A stretch of 64,000 nucleotides of DNA. Source: Takakia lepidozioides (taxonomy: Eukaryota > Streptophyta > Takakiopsida > Takakiales > Takakiaceae). The stretch covers positions 7,938,001 to 8,002,000 of the forward strand of contig CM060731.1 in the NCBI GenBank assembly GCA_030704615.1. The letters are read 5' to 3'. The notes under the pieces are model-generated. The model did no database searches, was not told the DNA's origin, and was given only the letters and a program-made list of their open reading frames with translations. The position numbers and the translations under genes are program-made. This document shows, piece after piece, positions 11,088-20,270 of the stretch; positions within the stretch are counted from its first letter, which is position 1, and each line of letters opens with the position of its first letter.

Positions 11088-11107
11088 TTACCCCTTCCCC
11101 TCTCAAA
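11088..11107 (-). promoter_or_regulatory. Polypurine tract of element 2
   Basis: The minus strand reads TTTGAGAGGGGAAGGGGTAA immediately before the LTR TG. Matching tracts lie at 38125-38146 (element 1) and 54338-54357 (element 4). It primes plus-strand DNA synthesis. Confidence 0.85.
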
Positions 11108-11167
11108 AAGCCGTGTTCTCACGGTTTACTGCTTAGGATCAGTAAATCTTTGTGAACGTCGTCCTGT

Positions 11168-14100
11168 CTATTTGTGAGAGTGCCTTGGAGGGCTCTCTGT
11201 ACGTGCCCGAGTTCTATGACTGCTTGCTGGAGATGCTTGAGCTGTACTTGTACCTGATTTGTTGCCCTTTGACTGAACCGGCTGTAATGGCTCTGGTGTG
11301 GGAGATCCCCATCGTTTCTTGTCGTGCAGTGCTTGATCATATTCCTCCCATACGTCAAGAGTTTGTTCTGAAGATTCAGCTGTTGTGTCCGAATCTGTTT
11401 CAGTCCTGCAGTTTTTTGGTTTTCTTGCCTTTTTTGGTTTCTCTGGAATGAAAATTGGCATACAGTGTGGCCCCACCATGTCAGGAACCTTAAGCTTCAC
11501 AACGTTGTGTAACCTGTTGAAAGCAAGTTGATTGAACTTCAACAATTCCTTCTCAGTGTAGGTGAGAGGTGTGCCAGTAACTTTGGAGCAGTATAGGTAT
11601 TGCCAAGCCGTCTGCTCCTTATTAAAAATGTCGTCAATATGCCGTTTTTCGTTGCTCAAGTTGTTCCAGGCCCTGTTAAACCATGAACGGAGTTGTGAAT
11701 CCCTCTGTAACATGATTTTCACATCATATAAATACGTATGATGCGGCACCACAGATAAGGTCCAATGATCTGTAGTGGAATAAGTCAGAAATCTGGACTG
11801 CATCTTCTGCTGCTCAATGTGGTAACGTGCAATGAAACAAGCAGTATAATAAATTCCACAGCCCATGACCAAACTCGCTACTTCCTTTGTTTTGGTGTGA
11901 ATGTGCCCATGAACAACCTGGAAAGCTATTAACTCCTTCAACATGGTGATGCCTCAGACCAGTACCTTGAAAAATGATGATCCTCAATGAGCTGATTCAT
12001 TGCTAGAATCTTAGTCCGAGTGGCCACTGGCAACCAAATGCGCATTATTTGGTAGTAGTGTGGAAAGGATTGTGGAGGACCAAATTGATTCCACGCCAAA
12101 TCCAAGCTATGTGGAATTTCATTGAAGGGCATGATCATTGCTAGGTTGTATTCCCGTGCAGCATGAGTCTTGGGTGGTTTGAAAGCAGCATTTCCCCATA
12201 CCTCAGGCCATGCATCTGCTGTCATAGGAGATTCAGTAACCTGTACAACCATCTGCTGTGAAACTGGTTCTATTGGTGTTTCCACCATTGGCATCCCTTG
12301 CACTTCTTGCGAAGAAGACCCGAAAACTAGAGTTCTGGCCCTCAAATACGCCTCCATGAGATGTTCTTCAGGAATCATGAGCCTTTGGTCTATGTTTGAA
12401 CTCAAGTCCGCCACTTGAGTCTGCAGTGTATCCACATCCTCTTGGAGCTCTCCTATTCTACTATAGACATTGTCTATAGTAGTGGTGGCAATATTCTGCA
12501 CTTGCAGCCTCAGGTCATTCATCTCCCCTTGGTGAGCTTTCTCGGTGCTTTCCCTTCCACTGGCCCTTGTGCTAACCATACTTTTAAAAGTTGGTCATCC
12601 ACTCTGTCCTGTGTAACATCTCTGAGACTCTGCTCCTCCTTGAGTCTGTAGGCATCTAACTGCTGTTGCAATCCTTGCATGCGCTTCTCATGAGGCTCAA
12701 CTAAATTGGCATAAGCTGCAGCCAGATTATTGGCTTCCCTCGCTGCCTTGTTAGCTACAGAGAGTTGATTCCTATTCGACATAAGGGTCTGTTGTAACTC
12801 CACAATGTACTTCTCCTGGTTAGCCTCAACCTGTTTGTATTGCTGTAAAGCACCCTCATTGTGACATATTGTATCTTTGAGGTCCACAATGAATTTGGCT
12901 TGCTCCACTACCTCCGTTTCTGCCCTTACACATTGCTCCCTCTGCTGATTGGCTTCTGTTGTGGCTTGCTCTAGAACATTTGTGAGGGTGGCACATTGCA
13001 CTGTCATTCTTTGATGTACTACCCCCAGCTCTGCCTGTTGTTCCTTTAGTCCTTGCATTTCATCCTCATGCTTGCTCTGCAATTGGAATAATTGCTGCTT
13101 GTGTATCTCCTGCAGATGGTCTTGCTCCAGACCCCCGTCAATCAGTTGTTGTTTAGCAAATTGCAGAGCATTCTTTGTTTCCCTTAACTCCTGTTGCAAC
13201 TGCAGATGCACTTCCATCTCAACTTTGTTAACACCCTCGGTTGCCAACCGATTTTTGAACTCTCTTCTGAGTTCCTCCTTCAGAACTTCTAACTGAGTCA
13301 CTGGAACATGTGACTTCATGTAAGTTCCCAACAAATTGAGGGTTCGGCTTATGGAGTTCATCAGCATAGCCTGCTGAGGCCCATCATGGTTAACATGCTG
13401 CTGTTCACCCCCCTCATCCATAGGATGATGCCTCACAAACCACTCAGGCCACTGCTCCACCAGATCCTCCTTCTCAATTTCCTCATTTCTCCCAGATGCT
13501 GCTGTGTCCTGATGTTCCTCTTCTGGAACTTGTGGCGCTGGTGGGGGTATTACCTGCACATCAGGAAGTTCACTAGACAGATTTTGGACCTCTGGCTCCA
13601 CTCTCTCTCTGAGCAAACTAGAGTCTTCATAGAGAAGATCACCTCTCTCAATCTCTGCCACCACTTGCTCTGTAGTTGGAATATCTAACCCTTCTGTTTC
13701 CAAATCTATTATTTGTGGAGGAACCGCATGGACCACTTGTGGTAACTCTCTGGCAAGCCGTTCACCTGGCTATGATGGCTGTGATACTGAATTGACTTCC
13801 TGTTCCCTCTCCACAGGTTGTGCTGTTTGTAACCCTTGATCTCTGTGCTGCTGTACCCTCTCCTGCACAAGAGCTTGAGTAACTTCTTCCTCCGGCTGCC
13901 TTGTAGCCAATGGTTCGGCTTCCAACGTGATCCCTTTCCTCTGTCTTTTGGGCTGTTGATGCTCTGCCAATCCCCCTTCACCCTGTGAAGAACCTTGCTC
14001 TTCTATGGTAGTGGTTGTTATTTCAAACACTCCCATTTCCTTCCTTTCTCTCGCATCAAGTACGCATGAGTCTAGGATGATTTGTGCAATGACTGGCCCA

Positions 14101-14980
14101 GATACTATGATAGGAGATTTAGCGGCAGTTCCCTGCAATCTTTTCATCTCCTCTACCAGTCCGTTGTACATGATGTTCTCCCATGCTACCTCTTCTCCTC
14201 TCAGGCCTTTGAGTATTTCCTCTGTGAAGGATCTGCTCAAATATTGCTGGTTCTGTTTCATGCCAAACAGAACGTTCAATATCTGGCCCACCTCCCTGAG
14301 CCCTGGGTACACCGCTTTGGTACAAGCATAGCCTTGAGTTTTAAAGAAACTCCCTTCTTCAAACAAATCTTTCATCTGCAATCTAGCCCTGTGCTCGTCC
14401 ACATGAACCTGACCTGCTGGCAATGAAAACAGTTGCTGTAGGTATAAGGGAGTAAGTTCTAATTCAACTCCCTTCACCATTGTGGCTCCTGTCTTTGGGT
14501 CAAAGTTCTGCAAGAATTCTAACATGTACTTCCGATGGTGCAATGTCCAATCCTTGTTTTGCAATCCTTGTAATCGCAGTTCCGTCAGTAACTTCACCGC
14601 GTATGGCGTCGCAATCGTCTGTTTCTACAGGATTGTGGTGCTTTTCACCTTGATGTCCTCCATCCCTCTTACTCTCTTCATTTTAGAGAAACCGTAAGGC
14701 TGTGGCTGTAACAACTGAAGTAATGCCTGCAGAGCACAAAGCACAAACGTATGATTGCCACAAAATGCTATGGGTAGTGTCCTGTAAACCTGCGGGGCTT
14801 GCAAGCATTGATCAAGAGAAAAGTTACTCTCTGTTGTTCTGTTTCCTCGCCACTGCGTGAGTAGTATCGCGAGCGTATAATCTGCTAGTTCCCTCATAGC
14901 TTCAAAACTATCGCATTGATTGTCTGTCCCGTCAAGACGCCCGTTACCTGGAACGACGCCGACTCTGGTGCTCAGAACCA
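11168..14980 (-). pseudogene. ORF3 of element 2: helical N-terminal domain, coiled coil, conserved C-terminal domain
   Basis: Successive minus-strand frames (14980-14626, 14597-13770, 13736-12519, 12579-11938 and 11944-11168) align end to end with one protein in elements 1 and 4. The frame breaks are a TAG at about 14625, a stop at about 13768, a shift near 12560 and one near 11940. Order: MKRVRGMEDIKVKS; a helical domain (LHHRKYMLEFLQNF, FFKTQGYACTKAVYPGL, FGMKQNQQYLSRSF); a Pro/Glu-rich linker; about 350 residues of Gln/Glu/Lys-rich heptad-like sequence that must form a coiled coil; TTTIDNVYSRI; then a C-terminal domain with MLKELIAFQVVHGHI and GCGIYYTACFIARYHIE, ending in Ser/Arg-rich sequence. 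It occupies the env position but shows no signal peptide or membrane helix. The zinc knuckle and coiled coil suggest a Gag-like, nucleic-acid-binding structural protein. Function unknown. Confidence 0.7.
12458..12482. repeat. 25-bp perfect inverted repeat inside ORF3 (element 2)
   Basis: Arms CTACTATAGACA and its reverse complement are separated by one base. The same hairpin occurs at the homologous codons (TTTIDNVYSR) in element 1 (36792-36816) and element 4 (55709-55733). Confidence 0.9.
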
Positions 14981-15833
14981 TTTCACTTTCTTGAAGTTGC
15001 TCCTGCTTCATGATTGGCTGTAACCGCTGTGACTGGATTTTAGAATTAATTTTCTTTAGTGGATTTTCCCCGCTGGCCTGTCCACTAGGATAACACACGT
15101 GACAAGAAATTCGTTTTTCTGTACTCGCCGTATGTTCCGTTACCCTTTTTCCGTATGCATTAATGGGCCCGCCATTCATCCTCTTTGACGTAGTAGGTAG
15201 GTACTTTGACGGCCACTCCTGTTTTTTTTCTTGATGACACTTGTTCTTGCAGCTCCTTCTCAGCTGTGCGTCACGGCCTGACTTCCACGCGTCCACTTTT
15301 AAACTGACTTCCGCCCTTTCTTCCGCCGGCCATTTCCCTGATGTTTTCTTTTGTCCACCTGTCACTAATCCTATGGACTGTGTAATTCTCATTGGCTGTG
15401 TGAGGCTGTGACAGGCTGTGCCGCCCTGTGCTAGGTTGTGCGCGACTGTGTGACACTGTGCTGGGCTGTGATAGGCTGTGTGACCCTGTGATGGGCTGTG
15501 ATAGGCTGTGTCGCGCCTTGATGGGCTGTGATAGGCTGTGTTTCGCCTTGATGGGCTGTGATAGGTTGTGTCTTGTCGTGATGGGCTGTGATAGGCTGTG
15601 TCACGCTTGTTCTGCCCGCCCTGGTCATATATGCTCGGCCTAGCGACAAGTGCTCCATACTCCGTTGGTAACACTGGCGCAGCCCGTGACTGCTCTTGCG
15701 TTTCCACATGCAAATCATGCTGCAATGGTTTGTCATGGATACCACTGTACCCCTTCAACTTATTGGCATTGACTCTTCCCAGCATTTCTTTGTTAATGGT
15801 TTGTGTTGTTATCATACATCTTTTGTATGACAT
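14981..15833 (-). pseudogene. Post-integrase tail with zinc-knuckle remnant (element 2)
   Basis: This frame begins in the second copy of the integrase C-terminal segment and continues with AYHSPSRRDTAYHSPSQ repeats encoded by the minisatellite (15380-15600). It then leads to WPSKYLPTTSKRMNGGPIN and CHVCYPSGQASGEN. Element 1 has the matching stretch at 20271-20450, with MCCPTGHSRWEC. Together they imply an ancestral C-x2-C-x4-H-x4-C knuckle: element 2 has lost the His and last Cys, element 1 the first Cys. The frame then runs on into ORF3. Confidence 0.65.
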
Positions 15834-16332
15834 AAGGTCCTTTCCATGGTGATTTAAGCTTAGAAGCTTTAATCTTTCCCTTCCTCTGCAACCATAGAAC
15901 CAAATCTCCTGTCTTAAGAGTTTTTAACTTGCCTTCATCAAACTGTTCCTTCCTCTTCATCTACGCTTGTTCTGCCCGCCCTAGTCATATATGCTCGGCC
16001 TAGCGACAAGTGCTCCATACTCCGTTGGTAACACTGGCGCAGCCCGTGACTGCTCTTGCGTTTCCACATGCAAATCATGCTGCAATGGTTTGTCATGGAT
16101 ACCACTGTACCCCTTCAACTTATTGGCATTGACTCTTCCCAGCATTTCTTTGTTAATGGTTTGTAACATGGCCGTGTTGTTATCATACATCTTTTGTATG
16201 ACATAAGGTCCTTTCCATGGTGATTTAAGCTTAGTAGCTTTAATCTTTCCCTTCCTCTGCAACCATAGAACCAAATCTACCGTCTTAAGAGTTTTTAACT
16301 TGCCTTCATCAAACTGTTCCTTCCTCTTCATC
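15603..16332. repeat. Direct tandem duplication in integrase tail (about 365 bp units)
   Basis: Positions 15603-15962 and 15963-16332 are near-identical, both starting acgcttgttctgcccgccct and ending with ttccttcctcttcatct. The upstream-frame copy (16332-15963) belongs to the end of integrase. The other repeats its last codons and leads into the minisatellite tail. The copies differ by a short deletion around aacatggccg. Confidence 0.9.
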
Positions 16333-17072
16333 TGAATTCTGGTCATATTATGAGCTGCATCAGCACGTACTTCTTCCACATGATATAATTCATGTTTCCT
16401 GACCTTAATTGAATCTTGCAATTCCATTCTCTTTCCCCATTCCGTTCTCATGGTAGGTAACAAGAATTCCACTGGAAGTAAGGCTTCCATACCATAAACT
16501 AATTGGAATGGTGTATACTTAGTGGTGACTTTATATGATGTCCTGTATGACCACAAGGCTGTCAGCAGCTTTGTATCCCAATCCGTTCTGTTTGCATTGA
16601 CTATCTTAGCCAAGATAGTACATAGTATTTTGTTGGTAGCCTCTGCCTGCCCATTACCCTGTGGGTAATACGTTGTACTCTTCCTATGCACAATCATGAA
16701 CTCTTTAGTCAATAATTCAATGGTCTCATTAATGAAGTGACTTCCCTGATCACTGATAAAATCCATGGGACAGCCAAATCGTGTAAGTATGTTCTCATAC
16801 AGGAACCTTGCTATGGACTTGGCTGTGTTGTCCCTCAAAGCTTTAGCTTCCACCCACTTCGTAGTATAATCAGTGGCTGTAATTATGTACCTGTTTCGTG
16901 TATTCTTGGCTGGTGGGTTAATCGGTCCAACAAAGTCTAGTCCCCATTTCTGAAATGGTTCCGTAGGCATTGTAGGATGCAAGGCCATCCTTCCAGATCT
17001 CTGCAAAGGTCCTAGCCTCTGACATTCATCACAACTTTGACAATACTTGTGTACATCTTTGAATAAGGCCAC
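15981..17072 (-). CDS. Integrase, element 2
   Basis: 363 codons read on the minus strand: YCQSCDEC of the HHCC zinc domain, GLDFVGPI, FISDQGSHF and GNGQAEATNKI giving the DD35E triad, LVYGMEALLPVEF, then the GPY/F segment SPWKGPYVIQ. It matches the element 1 integrase closely but has no stop within the core, so the enzyme part may be intact. Upstream it is offset by one frame from the RNase H frame (overlap at 17072-17012). That could be a frameshift mutation, because element 1 has a different break nearby. It would integrate element cDNA in the nucleus. Confidence 0.85.
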   Translation of the reverse strand: MALFKDVHKYCQSCDECQRLGPLQRSGRMALHPTMPTEPFQKWGLDFVGPINPPAKNTRNRYIITATDYTTKWVEAKALRDNTAKSIARFLYENILTRFGCPMDFISDQGSHFINETIELLTKEFMIVHRKSTTYYPQGNGQAEATNKILCTILAKIVNANRTDWDTKLLTALWSYRTSYKVTTKYTPFQLVYGMEALLPVEFLLPTMRTEWGKRMELQDSIKVRKHELYHVEEVRADAAHNMTRIQMKRKEQFDEGKLKTLKTVDLVLWLQRKGKIKATKLKSPWKGPYVIQKMYDNNTAMLQTINKEMLGRVNANKLKGYSGIHDKPLQHDLHVETQEQSRAAPVLPTEYGALVARPSIYD

Positions 17073-18765
17073 CAGTAACCTGTGAGTAGTATCTTTCTAC
17101 TGGTAGTCTCTTCTCCAAAATGACCTCCAGCCACTCCTTTATGAACTTCCTCCAAAACTTTATTTACTTCATGGTGGTACAAGCATCGTTTTAGTACTCC
17201 ATAAGGTCCTAGCTTATACATTCTGCTTCCTACCATAGTATAAGGTAAAGCTTTGATAGCGATTCTCTTCCTCTGCTCCTTACCATAACTAGGTGGGCAT
17301 TGACCATAAGTAAGGTAGTATCTGATTGGCCACTGCCAATCTAACCATTCATTTGCACTTCCTTGCACCTCCATTACAAATAAATTTGCATTAGGTAACT
17401 GATCGTCCACTCCTGTGGCGGCCTCTCCTATTGTTAGTCGTGACAAATGATCTGCCACAAGATGCAAACGGCCAGGCTTGTAAATAACTTCGAACTCAAA
17501 CTCATGCAAGATTATTAACCACCTCGCTATCTTTCCACTTATCAAAGGTTTGTTCACCAGATATATCAGAGCCTGGTGATCCACATAAAACATAAACTTT
17601 CTTCCCAATAGGTAATGCCTGAATTTCTTGACTGCATAAATCATTGCCAGTGCTTCTCTTTCAGTTGTGCTATAGTTCCTTTCAGCACTGTTCATCAACC
17701 TGCTAGCATAGTACACAGGTGAATCTATATTTCCTGTAACATTGTGGGCTAACACCGCTCCCAACGCTTCTCCTGATGCACCGCAGTGAACATGAAATAC
17801 TACATGTCAGTGAGGGTTAATCAGCACAGGTGTAGTTGTTACTGACAATGTAAGTTCCTCAAACGCCTGTTGACATTCAGCTGTCCATGCAAACACTGCA
17901 TCTTTCTTCAGAAGCTTGCTCAATGGTGCTGCTATTTGTGCATACCTTTTGACAAATCTTCTGTAATAACTAGTTTGCCCAAGGAATCTCCTTAAACTCT
18001 TAACATTCACTGGTGGTGGAGAGGCTTTAATGGACTCTGTCTTCCTGGGATCCACAAGAAGTCCCTTCTTACACACAATGTGTCCCAGAAGCACCCCTGA
18101 GTTCACACAGAAAGTACACTTATCTGGATTCAAGCCCAGACCTCTCATCCTGCATCTGGCCAGACATAACTCCAATTTATGCAAGTGCTCATTCTTAGAG
18201 TTGTACACACTGAAATCATCCAAGAACACCTGCATGAAATCATCCAGATACTCATGAAAAGATTCACTTATTACTCTCTGAAAGGTTGCTGGTGCATTAC
18301 AAAGTCCAAAGGGCATGACTTTGTATGCATAAGCACCCCAGTCTGTGATGAAAGCTGTCTTTCCTTGATCTTCTTCTGCCACTTGCACTTGATTATAACC
18401 ACTGAAGCCATCCATGAATGAGTACATCTCATGGCCTGCCACAATGTCCAATACTGCTTCTGTGAATGGCAAAGGGAAAGGATCTTTCTTCGTACAAGCA
18501 TTCAGCTTCTTGTAGTTCACACATACTCTTAGTTTACCATTCTTCTTGGGAACTATAACAATGGGTGACAACCAAGTTGTATACTCTATTGGGTATATAA
18601 ACTTAGCCTCAGCCAACTTCTTGATCTCTTCTCCAACCTTCTGTGCGTAGTTGGGATTCATCCTGTATCTCGCCTGTTTAACTGGTATTGATCCTTGTTC
18701 CAGTTCAATCTTATGTTGACAGATCTCAGTTGGTATCCCCTTCAGATCCTCATAGCTCCGCTTTC
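17012..18765 (-). CDS. Reverse transcriptase and RNase H, element 2
   Basis: One minus-strand frame runs from SYEDLKGIPTEICQHKIEL through SPIVIVPKKNGKLRV, AFITDWGAYAYKVMPFGLCNAPATF, FLDDFSVYN (catalytic FLDD), LRRFLGQTSYYRRFV and KKDAVFAWTAECQQAFEEL. It then has one in-frame TGA at 17807-17809 and continues in the same frame with RNase H (HVHCGASGEALGAVL, STTEREALAMIYA, YVDHQALIYL, VADHLSRL). The TGA sits at the RT/RNase H border and is also present in element 1. Apart from it the frame is open. Gag and protease, which should precede it, are deleted, and the N-terminal side joins the leader sequence near 18765. Confidence 0.88.
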
Positions 18766-19103
18766 TCCAGACCCCATTCCGGATCGGCATCATGCACTCG
18801 CTTAAGAATATTTTCTTTATAACCGTCTGGCAATTCCAAGAACCTTTGAAAGAATTGTTTGGACAATCTTTCTTCCTTCGTTCCACAGGGAATTTGATTC
18901 ACTTCAAATTTTTTAATCCTCCAACCACCATGATCCCACCAGATGCCTGTCACATCTGGTTGTTCATGACTCAGTTCCCCAGTATGGTCGCCAAATGTCG
19001 CGCGGCTTCTACTCACCCATCCCTTCGCTATCCGAGGCGGAAACTCCAAGATAGAAGAGTTGGAAATCTCTAAGTACTCAGCCCGCTCAGAACAATCAGT
19101 CAT
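18750..19103 (-). CDS. LTR-initiated leader ORF, element 2 (3' truncated)
   Basis: A 117-codon frame starts at an ATG inside the LTR (MTDCSERAEYLEIS), crosses the LTR edge at 18996 and the primer-binding site (ATFGDHTGELSHEQPDV), and continues LSKQFFQRFLELPDG to DADPEWGLEK. There it meets the gag-protease deletion. In element 1 the homologous sequence continues with IKIYQVACRGRARWLP. No known domain recognised. Confidence 0.65.
   Translation of the reverse strand: MTDCSERAEYLEISNSSILEFPPRIAKGWVSRSRATFGDHTGELSHEQPDVTGIWWDHGGWRIKKFEVNQIPCGTKEERLSKQFFQRFLELPDGYKENILKRVHDADPEWGLEKAEL
18975..18995 (-). promoter_or_regulatory. Primer-binding site, element 2
   Basis: The minus strand reads TTTGGCGACCATACTGGGG next to the LTR CA, identical to element 1. 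It lies inside the leader reading frame. Confidence 0.75.
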
Positions 19104-19832
19104 GACCTACAGCTAGTGTATCATGGGAGTGTTTCCTATTTGTTTTCCTTCCCGCATTCATGTTAGCTAGTTACCTTACTGCTGGTAATTAGGTATCAGT
19201 TTGCTCCATCAACTCATCCATTCATTCCACAGCTTCACTCAGATCCCTCTACACAGTGTGAGTATGAAGTGTGTATTAGATTAATATCTATCAAGTATCA
19301 GGCTAAAGTCCTGGAGTCTCTAATCTGCTCTACATTATAATTCTACTGCTTGCTATCATTAAGCATCAACAGATCCTCCTCCTACTTCGTGCTCTCCATC
19401 TTTCTGCTCAGAGATACGCTCTCTCCTCCTTTCCCCCAGTGATGTTCGAAGTCTCCCCCCAGAAGTGCCCCCCTCTCGTCTCCGCTGCCCGCTTTCTCCC
19501 TTCCCCCCTGTTCTAACCGTTTTCCTTCACTAACCGTCCTCCGTGAATTACATGTTCCCCGGCAGATGTTGTTCCCCACAGTCGTTCCCTGTCATGATAA
19601 CCGTTCCCTACGACTGTGACAGCTGTGTCAGACTGTGACGGCTGTTTCGGGCTGTGTCGGGCTGTGACTGGCTGTGACGGGCTGTGACGGGCTGTGACTG
19701 TGTCGGGCTGTGTATGGCTGTGACGGGCTGTCTTAAAAAATTAAGGGTACCCCTCAGAACCCATAGAAGTGTCTAAGTCCCAGACTCCACAGAACCCATA
19801 AAAATGCCTAAGTCCCAGACTGCCTCCTAACA
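18996..19832 (-). repeat. 5' LTR of element 2 (837 bp)
   Basis: Plus-strand ends TGTCGCGCGG and CCTCCTAACA. Partner of 10215-11087, with fewer minisatellite units (19616-19734). Confidence 0.92.
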
Positions 19833-19837
19833 TCTTG
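19833..19837. repeat. Target-site duplication TCTTG, right copy of element 2
   Basis: Same five bases as 10210-10214. The sequence resumes with the element 1 interior. Confidence 0.9.
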
Positions 19838-20270
19838 GGACTCATCACGGTCCATAGGGGCCGTGGTGAGTGGGCCAAGACTCACCGCGACTCATCACCG
19901 GGAGTCGAGGGTTTTCGTGGTGGTTCGCCATAAAATGGCATGGCTGGTTGTGAAACCCCCGTGGACAGCTACAGAAGTATATATAGGGAGCAGTAACCCC
20001 GAGAACGGTGCAAGCCTGTTGGTGACCAAAAACTAGTGAGTAAGCGAGCGAGCCGGAAAGCGACCAAAGAGTGGGGAGCTGTTCCGGACTGCCAACTACC
20101 AAAGGGAATTCCTACTGGACCCAAATCGGTGGAGGGTTCTTTGGGAGATCAAAGGGGGACCGTTATGCCCCGGTGAGCAGCCGAAGCTCCAAGTTGGCCC
20201 GGCGGCCAGGTTGGGAGTTAGGCGCGCGCATCAAAGCGAGTAACTATGACTTGAAGGGGAGCTTACCGAA
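19838..20270 (+). promoter_or_regulatory. Element 1 interior spacer with TATA-like box
   Basis: No gene-like frame is evident. The stretch contains an imperfect inverted repeat around ggactcatcacggtcc / gggccgtggtgagtgggcc (19838-19880). A TATATATA box lies at 19978-19985, followed by GGGAGC, about 290 bases upstream of the conserved ORF3 N-terminal sequence. This segment is absent from element 2, where the integrase tail runs directly into ORF3. An internal promoter for ORF3 is possible but only inferred. Confidence 0.4.

Larger units (their letters stand above)
10215..19832 (-). mobile_element. Complete gypsy element 2 (9618 bp), gag-deleted
   Basis: Both LTRs, primer-binding site, polypurine tract and a 5-bp target duplication are present, all read on the minus strand. 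It lies inside the post-integrase region of element 1, to which it is closely related. The internal part lacks gag and protease: the leader is joined directly to the RT linker near 18765. RT, RNase H, integrase and ORF3 remain with few lesions. It therefore depends on another copy for Gag. The LTR pair differ mainly in minisatellite copy number, so the insertion is recent. Confidence 0.92.
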
